Made by a program: the position numbers and the translations under genes. This document shows positions 46,024 to 58,772 of a stretch of DNA of 64,000 bases, piece after piece. Below the pieces are notes generated by a model, which did not search any database, was not told where the DNA came from, and saw only the letters and a program-made list of their open reading frames with translations. Position 1 is the stretch's first letter; every line of letters starts with the position of its first letter. The stretch comes from Begonia masoniana (lineage: Eukaryota > Streptophyta > Magnoliopsida > Cucurbitales > Begoniaceae). Location: positions 19,247,779 through 19,311,778 of the forward strand of contig CM039508.1 of the NCBI GenBank assembly GCA_022432975.1, in the 5' to 3' direction.

Positions 46024-46810
46024 TAGTTGGTCAGTATGCAGGCAGTGAGCTTGGTGAGGGTTGTGGGAGTAGGTAGTGAGCCTTGCGATGGTTGTGGGAC
46101 GGTTGTATGTAGGCAGTGAGCTTGGTGAGGGTTGTGGGAGTAGGTAGTGAGCCTTGCGATGGTTGTGGGACGGTTGAATGTAGGCAGTGAGCTTGGTGAG
46201 GGTTGTGGGAGTAGGTAGTGAGCCTTGTGAGGGTTGTGGGACGGTTGAATGTAGGCAGTGAGCTTGGTGAGGGTTGTGGGAGTAGGTAGTGAGCCTTGTG
46301 AGGGTTGTGGGACGGTTGAATGTAGGCAGTGAGCTTGGTGAGGGTTGTGGGGGTAGGTAGTGAGCCTTGTGATGGTTGTGGGACGGTTGTATGTAGGCAG
46401 TGAGCTTGGTGAGGGTTGTGGGAGTAGGTAGTGAGCCTTGTGAGGGTTGTGGGACGGTTGTATGTAGGCAGTGAGCTTGGTGAGGGTTGTGGGAGTAGGT
46501 AGTGAGCCTTGTGAGGGTTGTGGGACGGTTGTATGTAGGCAGTGAGCTTGGTGAGGGTTGTGGGAGTAGGTAGTGAGCCTTGTGAGGGTTGTGGGAGTAG
46601 GTAGTGAGCCTTGTGAGGGTTGTGGGACGGTTGAATGTAGGCAGTGAGCTTGGTGAGGGTTGTGGGAGTAGGTAGTGAGCCTTGTGAGGGTTGTGGGACG
46701 GTTGTATGTAGGCAGTGAGCTTGGTGAGGGTTGTGGGACGGTTGTATGTAGGCAGTGAGCTTGGTGAGGGTTGTGGGACGGTTGTATGTAGGCAGTGAGC
46801 TTGGTGAGGT
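46024..46810. repeat. GT-rich composite minisatellite (copy B)
   Basis: Regular alternation of AGGCAGTGAGCTTGGTGAGG, GTTGTGGGAGTAGGTAGTGA and GCCTTGTGAGGGTTGTGGGA, with an ACGGTTGTATGT or ACGGTTGAATGT joint. The array sits in the solo LTR. Confidence 0.92.
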
Positions 46811-47557
46811 TGTGGGTCATGGTAGGTAAGTTGTGAGTCTTGCGTACGTGGTGGGTCGTAAATACGGATGTTGACGAGAAGTTGTCGATAGTTGGTCATA
46901 GTGTAGGATGTAAGTCTTGTGTGTGTTGTGGCCATAGGTACGTATGTGTATGTGTAGTGATTGTTAGTTGTACGTTGTGAGTATTGCGTACGTGGCGGGT
47001 TGTGGGTACGGATTGTGAGTCCTGTGTAGGTTATGGGATGGCTTTGAGTAGGTCGTGGGCTAGTTGTGTGTATGTTATGAATTTTGTGCAAGTTATAGGT
47101 TGTAGACACTTTTGTGATGCGATGCGGTGAGATGATGACAGTGTTAGGGCGACCCGACCCAGGAAGAGCCGTAGCATGGTGTTGATGGGGAGTAGGACTT
47201 TTTGTCTTTTGTGGGAGTTTTTGTATTTGTTGTATATAGTCATAGTTAAGGATGATATGTCGCCCTGAACTGTGGACTTTCTTCATTTTGGTCGATAGCA
47301 TTTTCGTTCTGTTGTGTGATTGTTTGGAGATTTCGTAGACTAAGGTCGTGTGTAGGAGTAATTCTGGATGGTTGGGTTATTCGTTTGCAGGGCTACTTAG
47401 CATTTTGGGGGTGACATTTTCAGGCGTTCTCTGCCAAAATTTTGGGGAGGACGCCGTGGTGCTAAATGGTTTGATTGGGAAAATTAGTGATTCGTTTAGC
47501 TTCGTAGTAAATCCCTGTAGCGAACCGAGAATCCGGGTGGTTTTTCCGGGCGTTACA

Positions 47558-47665
47558 AGTATCAGCTGCAAATTCGACAGCCTAAATAGGTCCAGTATTT
47601 TGCACAAGATCCAAATGCATCCAACAACCAAAATCCATGTACTACTATATATTTACATCCAACTA
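47558..47665 (-). repeat. Right arm of the inverted repeat (copy B)
   Basis: Reverse complement of the outer part of 32,842-32,984. The inner part of the arm lies before the solo LTR at 42,562-42,599. Confidence 0.72.
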
Positions 47666-47700
47666 AAATACATACAACTAAAGTGCATCTAACTAAAATA

Positions 47701-48916
47701 CATCCAACATAAAATACATCCAACATAAAATACATCCAACATAAAATACATCCAACATAAAATACATCCAACATAAAATACATCCAACATAAAATACATC
47801 CAACATAAAATACATCCAACATAAAATACATCCAACATAAAATACATCCAACATAAAATACATCCAACATAAAATACATCCAACATAAAATACATCCAAC
47901 ATAAAATACATCCAACATAAAATACATCCAACATAAAATACATCCAACATAAAATACATCCAACATAAAATACATCCAACATAAAATACATCCAACATAA
48001 AATACATCCAACATAAAATACATCCAACATAAAATACATCCAACATAAAATACATCCAACATAAAATACATCCAACATAAAATACATCCAACATAAAATA
48101 CATCCAACATAAAATACATCCAACATAAAATACATCCAACATAAAATACATCCAACATAAAATACATCCAACATAAAATACATCCAACATAAAATACATC
48201 CAACATAAAATACATCCAACATAAAATACATCCAACATAAAATACATCCAACATAAAATACATCCAACATAAAATACATCCAACATAAAATACATCCAAC
48301 ATAAAATACATCCAACATAAAATACATCCAACATAAAATACATCCAACATAAAATACATCCAACATAAAATACATCCAACATAAAATACATCCAACATAA
48401 AATACATCCAACATAAAATACATCCAACATAAAATACATCCAACATAAAATACATCCAACATAAAATACATCCAACATAAAATACATCCAACATAAAATA
48501 CATCCAACATAAAATACATCCAACATAAAATACATCCAACATAAAATACATCCAACATAAAATACATCCAACATAAAATACATCCAACATAAAATACATC
48601 CAACATAAAATACATCCAACATAAAATACATCCAACATAAAATACATCCAACATAAAATACATCCAACATAAAATACATCCAACATAAAATACATCCAAC
48701 ATAAAATACATCCAACATAAAATACATCCAACATAAAATACATCCAACATAAAATACATCCAACATAAAATACATCCAACATAAAATACATCCAACATAA
48801 AATACATCCAACATAAAATACATCCAACATAAAATACATCCAACATAAAATACATCCAACATAAAATACATCCAACATAAAATACATCCAACATAAAATA
48901 CATCCAACATAAAGTA
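47701..48916. repeat. 16-bp minisatellite, 75 perfect units plus one variant
   Basis: CATCCAACATAAAATA is repeated without a single change from 47,701 to 48,900, then once with a G. Copy A has about three loose copies. It lies just downstream of the accessory gene, in the AT-rich 3' region. Confidence 0.98.
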
Positions 48917-48993
48917 CATTCTACAGTCCATCCAACATAAAGTACAGTACATCAAACTCATGAATACATCAAACTAGTGTCTCTCAAAATGAA

Positions 48994-49911
48994 TTATAAA
49001 ATATAATCTAGTTGGACTTCCTCTTCATAGGCAGATAATCTCCTATCTGCACGCAATGAATGTTATGTTACAAAATAATAGTTATAATTGAAATAATAAA
49101 GCGAAAAATGGGTTGAAATGTACCTGCATCATCGCTAGATATCGGTTGGACGTCTTCATTATCGCCCTCTATAGCTTGGGAGTCGTCCGCATCGCCCTCC
49201 ATTGTTTCGCCGTCGTCATCGGCCCCCATCTGTTCGCCCCCATCGTCATGACCCCCTATCCAATCAAGGATGATTTGCCTCGTTTCTCTCTGGTAGGCGA
49301 ACATATCTCTTTGGTAGTTCATCATCACTTTCATGGAGGCCACCACCTCCGTCAGCCTCACCTCGACCCGATTGAGTCTGTCTGTAATAGAGACTGTATC
49401 GCCTACTAGTCTCTGGAAGAGTGGTGGCCGTAGGCTTCTCTATATGAGTGTCATCCTGGAAGGCCCCTCATCTGCTCTGGACGTCCATATCCCGTCTGTT
49501 TCGACGAGGCCATCCTAACCAAATGAATCCTTCCGAAAACCTCACTAGCCCGCTGTCCGAACTGATTGGTAGTATCTTTCTGCCCCTTCTCCGGCAAAAC
49601 CAATCAACTGATTGACCGTCTCACGAGTAATCAAAATCTCCGTACCCAAGATGTACGTCTTTATAGTTCCCGATCTGTCGGAAAAGCTCATGTTCGCATA
49701 GAACAAGCGAACAATCCGGTCACAGCTATCGCCCCGTACATTATACACTCCTTGCAGGCCAATTCTGTCGAACATCTCCTGTATGCCCAAAGACTCCCAA
49801 CCTGCAAAATCAACGTACTTTGAAAGCATAACTGATCGGTGTAACAAATCTAGATTGAACTGCTCTTCACAAGCCAGGGTGCAATATTCAGTAGAATAAA
49901 ACTCTGGCTGG
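48994..49911 (-). pseudogene. MULE accessory gene, Transposase_32-like (copy B, N-terminus lost)
   Basis: On the - strand the coding sequence starts abruptly at the edge of the 54-bp array with FYSTEYCTLACEEQFNLD. It goes on through DFAGWESLGIQEMFDRIGLQ, VRLFYANMSFSDRSGTIKTY and LGTEILITRETVNQLIGF; this pattern recalls the plant transposon protein family Transposase_32 (from memory). A frame change near 49,590 and another before 49,361 follow. The C-terminal part has a coiled-coil-like stretch (VVASMKVMMNYQRDMFAYQR) and an acidic tail. A GT...AG intron is likely at 49,047-49,123, with a last exon DRRLSAYEEEVQLDYIL. Copy A retains the missing N-terminus. Convergent with the transposase. Confidence 0.6.
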
Positions 49912-51985
49912 TTCCACGGTCGTGACCGTCCTCTCTCTCAAAAACAGAGGGAGAACGGACACACCTTCCACGGTCGTGACCGTCCTCTCTCTCAAAAACA
50001 GAGGGAGAACGGACACACCTTCCACGGTCGTGACCGTCCTCTCTCTCAAAAACAGAGGGAGAACGGACACACCTTCCACGGTCGTGACCGTCCTCTCTCT
50101 CAAAAACAGAGGGAGAACGGACACACCTTCCACGGTCGTGACCGTCCTCTTTCTCAAAACAGAGGGAGAACGGACACACCTTCCACGGTCGTGACCGTCC
50201 TCTCTCTCAAAAACAGAGGGAGAACGGACACACCTTCCACGGTCGTGACCGTCCTCTCTCTCAAAAACAGAGGGAGAACGGACACACCTTCCACGGTCGT
50301 GACCGTCCTCTCTCTCAAAAACAGAGGGAGAACGGACACACCTTCCACGGTCGTGACCGTCCTCTCTCTCAAAAACAGAGGGAGAACGGACACACCTTCC
50401 ACGGTCGTGACCGTCCTCTCTCTCAAAAACAGAGGGAGAACGGACACACCTTCCACGGTCGTGACCGTCCTCTCTCTCAAAAACAGAGGGAGAACGGACA
50501 CACCTTCCACGGTCGTGACCGTCCTCTCTCTCAAAAACAGAGGGAGAACGGACACACCTTCCACGGTCGTGACCGTCCTCTCTCTCAAAAACAGAGGGAG
50601 AACGGACACACCTTCCACGGTCGTGACCGTCCTCTTTCTCAAAACAGAGGGAGAACGGACACACCTTCCACGGTCGTGACCGTCCTCTCTCTCAAAAACA
50701 GAGGGAGAACGGACACACCTTCCACGGTCGTGACCGTCCTCTCTCTGTTTACAGAGGGAGAACGGACACACCTTCCACGGTCGTGACCGTCCTCTCTCTC
50801 AAAAACAGAGGGAGAACGGACACACCTTCCACGGTCGTGACCGTCCTCTCTCTCAAAAACAGAGGGAGAACGGACACACCTTCCACGGTCGTGACCGTCC
50901 TCTCTCTCAAAAACAGAGGGAGAACGGACACACCTTCCACGGTCGTGACCGTCCTCTCTCTCAAAAACAGAGGGAGAACGGACACACCTTCCACGGTCGT
51001 GACCGTCCTCTTTCTCAAAACAGAGGGAGAACGGACACACCTTCCACGGTCGTGACCGTCCTCTCTCTCAAAAACAGAGGGAGAACGGACACACCTTCCA
51101 CGGTCGTGACCGTCCTCTCTCTCAAAAACAGAGGGAGAACGGACACACCTTCCACGGTCGTGACCGTCCTCTCTCTCAAAAACAGAGGGAGAACGGACAC
51201 ACCTTCCACGGTCGTGACCGTCCTCTCTCTCAAAAACAGAGGGAGAACGGACACACCTTCCACGGTCGTGACCGTCCTCTTTCTCAAAACAGAGGGAGAA
51301 CGGACACACCTTCCACGGTCGTGACCGTCCTCTCTCTCAAAAACAGAGGGAGAACGGACACACCTTCCACGGTCGTGACCGTCCTCTCTCTCAAAAACAG
51401 AGGGAGAACGGACACACCTTCCACGGTCGTGACCGTCCTCTCTCTCAAAAACAGAGGGAGAACGGACACACCTTCCACGGTCGTGACCGTCCTCTCTCTC
51501 AAAAACAGAGGGAGAACGGACACACCTTCCACGGTCGTGACCGTCCTCTTTCTCAAAACAGAGGGAGAACGGACACACCTTCCACGGTCGTGACCGTCCT
51601 CTCTCTGTTTACAGAGGGAGAACGGACACACCTTCCACGGTCGTGACCGTCCTCTTTCTCAAAACAGAGGGAGAACGGACACACCTTCCACGGTCGTGAC
51701 CGTCCTCTTTCTCAAAACAGAGGGAGAACGGACACACCTTCCACGGTCGTGACCGTCCTCTCTCTGTTTACAGAGGGAGAACGGACACACCTTCCACGGT
51801 CGTGACCGTCCTCTTTCTCAAAACAGAGGGAGAACGGACACACCTTCCACGGTCGTGACCGTCCTCTCTCTGTTTACAGAGGGAGAACGGACACACCTTC
51901 CACGGTCGTGACCGTCCTCTTTCTCAAAACAGAGGGAGAACGGACACACCTTCCACGGTCGTGACCGTCCTCTCTCTCAAAAATT
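49912..51985. repeat. 54-bp minisatellite, 38 full units and one partial (copy B)
   Basis: The unit starts TTCCACGGTCGTGACCGTCC and ends GAGGGAGAACGGACACACC. Three variants are distinguished by the middle: A (CTCTCTCTCAAAAACAG, 54 bp), B (CTCTTTCTCAAAACAG, 53 bp) and C (CTCTCTCTGTTTACAG, 53 bp). The order is AAAAB, AAAAAAAAB, AC, then AAAAB three times, then CBBCBCB, then a partial A. The AAAAB block is a 269-bp higher-order repeat. Confidence 0.97.
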
Positions 51986-52144
51986 AGGAATATCACAATT
52001 TTTAACCTAAAAATCGAACGAATAATTTCTATACGATAAAATCATACCCTTGAGTAAGTTTCGCACGATTTTGTGCAGAAATATCGCCGAACGTTGGACA
52101 GAAAATATGGATCCGAGAGGTTTTTCTTCATGCGTATATACTAG

Positions 52145-54494
<2,350 letters not shown>

Positions 54495-54503
54495 TTTCCT
54501 TAA
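54495..54503. repeat. Target-site duplication of the MULE, right (copy B)
   Basis: TTTCCTTAA, equal to 27,406-27,414. Confidence 0.93.
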
Positions 54504-54687
54504 AAAACTAGAGTTTTTTTTTTTAACATCGGTCCGGTTTGGGTATTTTGGGAATTTGGGCCACGGACCGAGAACCGGTGGTCTTGGGAGGTGAGAATCG
54601 AGGACCAGACCGTGGTCCTAGGAGGTGGGACCAAAACCGGTGGTCCGGTCTGATTTTCGATCTGCGGTCCGATTCTGCCCACCTCTA

Positions 54688-54695
54688 GTATGGAA
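54688..54695. repeat. Target-site duplication of the split hAT element, right
   Basis: GTATGGAA, equal to 26,834-26,841. Confidence 0.9.
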
Positions 54696-56907
54696 GAGTG
54701 TCCCATCATAATCCAAAAATATAACTATCTTTTTATCCTTTGCAAAATTGGCAAGTGGCAGAAAAAGAAAACAATAGAAGATTAGGCATCACTCAAAATA
54801 GATGAAAGTAAATAAAATACTAAAAAATGTACTTAAGTTTGATAATTACTATCGCAATGTCAAAATCATCCAAATCAGCTTCTACATTTAAATCCTTTAT
54901 TAGCTTCTTCCTAATAGGCGAAGAAATTTGTTTTCCCCCAAAATCGTCGTTACAACGAACAAAGCGTTCACTGTCAAAACCGAGCAGATCGGAAAATCGA
55001 TCTTTCCACCTTCAGCTTTTGCTCGGGCAATCGGAATCGCTTTTGCAAGAACTGCGTTCTGTCACGCACGATCAATCCCACTCTCTAAAACTCCTCTCTC
55101 TAATGCCTCTATTTCTATCCCCTTCAAATTTTCCAAAAGAAAAACTTGGTTCCAGCGAAATTTCCCCAGCCTCCACACAAAATCAAACCATTCGTTCAAT
55201 TCAACTATTTCGATGGAAACGTATCGACGACGGAGAGAAAAAGAAATATGGCTTACCGGAAACTTTTCTGATCGTTTCATGATCGCCTTCTCTGTGATAA
55301 AAGTAGGAGTGAGATATAGAGAGAGAGAGAGAGAGAGAGAGAAGGAAAGGAGTGTGAGAGGGGAGGGGGTTACACAACAGCATGGGGGATATACCCATTA
55401 ATTCACGTATAACCTCCAAGATAAGGGAAGTTTAATATTAAACATTTCTTAAACATGGCGGTTTTCGCATAATCACAAATGAATACATGACTTCTAACTT
55501 ATCTAGTTTTTTTGTTGCAAAGGTGCAACTAAGCTCTAGATAAAAGACCATGATCCATTACAAGATATAAGAGAACAAATGACAAGGTCAAAAGTTAAGA
55601 AGATGCACAAAGCCAAGAGTTGTGACAACACAAACAAAGATTATCGATTATGCTAAGTATTGATGAGGAACCAACGGGGGAAATGCATGCAAAAGACCAA
55701 TAAAACATAACAATCAAAAATGTGTTGTTTGGAATGAAAAGGAGCAGCCCCGCGCGTGCCCAGCAACAGCTAGCGCTCACACCACGCGCAGTCAGCACGA
55801 GCAATGAGTCACAGCGCTCTGTGCCCGTACACAAGATCCGAGCGCCCACGCCGCAGATCACCAGCGCCCGTGGCCTGTCAGCGCGCCCTGCCTGCGCACT
55901 GTGTGCGCTTGCCTCATCAGCATCCACCTGCACGCCCGCCTCGTCTGCATTTGCCCATGTGCATGCTCTCCCATCTGTGTAGCATCCTGCCCAGCCTAGC
56001 ACACACACTGCCAATCCAGCACGCGTGCCGCCTCAACCCAGTGCGCGCCCTTCCAAGGCCATCCCCGACAAAACCTTCCTTTTTGTGTTTTTTTTTTCTT
56101 CTAATTTTTGAGTTTGTTAAGTTTCATATTTTATAAATAGGTTAAGTTTATTTATTTCTAACTGCTTTGAGGCTATTTAAACACCATGGATGTACTTAAA
56201 AAAAAACATGATTTATGTTATTGAATTTTCTTCTTGAGAGTTTTTTTTTTTAGAGTTTTATATTCGGTTCTTTTTGAAGAACTAGGTCTTCTTTGAATTA
56301 AAGTTTGGAAGATCATTTGATAGCTTTTTGTTTTTAATCAACAGGTTTGGTTTGAGTTAAACTCTTTTTGTTTGATAACTTTGGTTTTATCGATAAAGTT
56401 CGAATGGGATCAAGTTTTTCATACTTGATTCTATGCACGACCTGGTCAACTTGTTCAACATATCTTCAAAAATATGTTGCTCTCGAGAGTTTTTCAAGAT
56501 ATAGAGAGGTTAACTGCACCAGTCAACCTATGCACGACATCTCTTGAGCAAATCTTTAAAATATGTTGCTCAGCATATCTTGAGAGTTTTTTGATATGGT
56601 TTTCAGAAAAAATTTGGTCGTATATACTCACATGAATGATAACGATTTATTCAATATCTTAAGATTTTGGTTATAATCTATGGTTGCTAGGTTCATATGT
56701 GAACAAAGTGGGATATTATTAGATTTTCAATTTATATGGTGAACCTACATATAACTTGCACCATATATTATATTGTTATTATCATGTGATTACAATATAA
56801 GTGGTTAATTATGTTTAATGTAATATGACAAAGTATATGTATGCAATATTGATAGGCCCGTTGGGGTCCAAAACAGTGTATAGACATTATTGCAATTACA
56901 TTTTTTA
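54696..56907. other. Duplicated flank outside the nested stack (copy B), no gene recognised
   Basis: Collinear with 17,535-19,715. It holds a short GA tract (55,317-55,342), a C-rich block (55,740-56,060) and a TATAAATAGG box (about 56,132). Frames of 70-190 codons here do not agree between the copies and show no known motif. Confidence 0.5.
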
Positions 56908-57932
56908 TGATGACCATAATAGTAATTACGCACTAAAGAATATGAAGGGTCATAGTTCCGTATCACAAGTAATTCTTTTATTCTTTCCATCACTTTGAGA
57001 GAAGTCTGAAGAAACAAACTTAGGGTTTGTCTTCTCAAATTTATCGATATGACAATATGGTACTATGGTCTATGCATGTTTCCTAAGAGGCATGAATTAG
57101 TAGCTTAGGATTTACGATTCCCACACGCCATAAATGGAGGTACATGTTGTCTTAGCCCTTAGATTTGCTGCAAATGATCTTCGTGATGTTCATCGATCCA
57201 GGTCTGCCACTGATTTGGTGAAGCTACAGAAGTCTCCTATGTAAGCCTTAATCATGCTTCATAATCGTTTCTCATTTTCATTCAAGAGAAACAACAGGAA
57301 CGTGAACATGTTGATTTTCACAACTCTATAATCAGGGAAGAAATCACATAAACATAAAATTTTCTTCTCTCTTAGTGATAGAAATTATTATTTACCTGTA
57401 TCTATAATGAAAGAATGATTTCTCTCCCTTTCCCTTTAATTTCTTCAGTGGTGAATTTCAATGGAGCAAATCACCAGATGCTTCAGTTCGGGGTAGAGAG
57501 AGGACCAACCTTTCATGCATATTTATCAAGATTAACTTCCATCAAGTTAATCACTAAAATATATCTTGACCAATAGAATTGAACCACATGTGGGCCACAT
57601 CACGGGACATGCATTAGTTGACGTTTGGTCTTCAAAAAGTTGGATTATTCAGAAAAGAAGACTTTATACATCAGGGAAGATATTATAGCATAATAGTCGA
57701 CCGACCTTTCATTCCTGTAATCGGTCGACTTGCAGAGCAGCTGTATCTATAATGCAAATCGACCGATCACACGTTCAATCGGTTGAGCAAGTCGACCGAT
57801 CTTTCATTCAATCGGCCGACTTGCAGAACAACTACAATCGGTCGAAGATCTGTAATCGGTCGACATTGCAAAACAACTACAATCGATCGACTTTGCAGAT
57901 TTTTTGCAATCGGTTGACTTCTTCATCTAACA
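56908..57932 (-). repeat. 3' LTR of a reverse-strand copia element (left end approximate)
   Basis: On the - strand the LTR starts TGTTAGATGAAGAAGTC, directly after the polypurine tract at 57,933-57,950. The other end is put near 56,908-56,911 (…GGTCATCA on the - strand) because collinearity with copy A stops exactly there. Between 57,690 and 57,915 the motif CGACCGAT / ATCGGTCGAC recurs about ten times in both orientations, possibly regulatory. Confidence 0.6.
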
Positions 57933-57950
57933 TTCTCCCACTTGGCCCAT
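57933..57950 (-). other. Polypurine tract of the copia element
   Basis: On the - strand GGGCCAAGTGGGAGAATG precedes the LTR; CAAGTGGGAGAATG is a typical plant copia polypurine tract. Confidence 0.8.
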
Positions 57951-58326
57951 ATGTCATAATCTGTAATACTTATACTATCATACGTATAAGTAAAATCAAA
58001 TCCATCATAACATTGATCAAACATAATATTAATATCAAGTATACAATTAATATGATCATAGCGGTCGTATGTCATTTTATCGACAAAGTTCCTTCCATGT
58101 ATCACAATATTAACTTTATACTCAACATCATCAATAAAAGAAATAACATAATGGTCCACATTAGTGTCTTTCTTAAAGACAAATCCTGTTTATAACATCA
58201 TCAGTTCATAATATCATCATGAATGCATTCAACATAATTAAACAGGATTCATAAGTGTATATCAGAAACTATCAATAAGGAGCTCAAGAGTGTCAATTAC
58301 ATAAAGAACACAACATAAACATAAAG
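57951..58326 (-). other. Copia 3' untranslated region, no gene
   Basis: AT-rich sequence between the end of the RNase H frame and the polypurine tract. The only frames are shadows. Confidence 0.6.
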
Positions 58327-58772
58327 TTAACATTCGGTAATGCCCATTCGTTCGACATGTTCAGTAAATGTCTTTGGTGGCAAACATTTTGTTAACGGAT
58401 CCACAATCATAAGGTCGGTGCTTATGTGTTCTATTGATACTCTTCGTTTCTGAATTTCTTCTTTAACAGCCAAGTATTTCAATTCAATATGCATAGCACC
58501 TTTGGAGTACTTGTCATTTTTAGAAAAGAAAACTTCTGCAGAATTATCACAATAAATTTTTAGCGACTTGGCAATACTGTCGACAATTCCAAGTCTTGAA
58601 ATAAAATTCCGTAGCCATAAACCCAGAATTGTGACCTCAAAGCATGCCACAAACTCAGCTTCCATAGTGGACGTAGCAGTGACAGACTGCTTTGCACTTT
58701 TCCATGAAATTGCACCGTAGGCTAAAAGGAACAAATAGCCAAATGTGGATTTTCTTGTATCTACACATCCAG
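58327..58772 (-). pseudogene. Copia RNase H domain, 3' end of pol
   Basis: An open frame on the - strand encodes the end of a Ty1/copia polyprotein: DTRKSTFGYLFLLAYGAISW, then KSAKQSVTATSTMEAEFVA, IYCDNSAEV, HIELKYLAVKEEI, and DPLTKCLPPKTFTEHV. RNase H removes the RNA strand during reverse transcription; the DTRKSTFGY, SSTxEAEF-type and CDN motifs are typical. The 5' part is cut at 58,772 by the gypsy LTR, so the rest of copia pol is not contiguous. The frame itself looks little damaged, so the insertion may be recent. Confidence 0.88.

Larger units (their letters stand above)
42600..47557 (+). mobile_element. Solo LTR with expanded minisatellites (copy B)
   Basis: It has the same ends (TGTAATAACCCG ... 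CGTTACA) and the same TSD AGTAT (42,595-42,599 and 47,558-47,562) as copy A, but is 1.7 kb longer. About 1.1 kb corresponding to 12,090-13,250 of copy A is missing. The 41-bp array starts directly after a T run at 42,781-42,792, and expands to about 3.2 kb. Confidence 0.87.

Noticed and set aside
42675..46820. 1,381-codon frame on the - strand, and 518- and 236-codon relatives
   Set aside because: It reads through the 41-bp and GT-rich minisatellites. The repeats lack stops in several frames, so the length carries no coding evidence.
47562..48961. Three overlapping frames of 400-440 codons of a YFMLDVFYVG type periodic peptide
   Set aside because: They are the 16-bp repeat read in all three frames of one strand. 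Identical peptides in every frame show it is a repeat artefact.
49850..51631. Frames of 90-258 codons on both strands
   Set aside because: They are the 54-bp minisatellite read in several frames.
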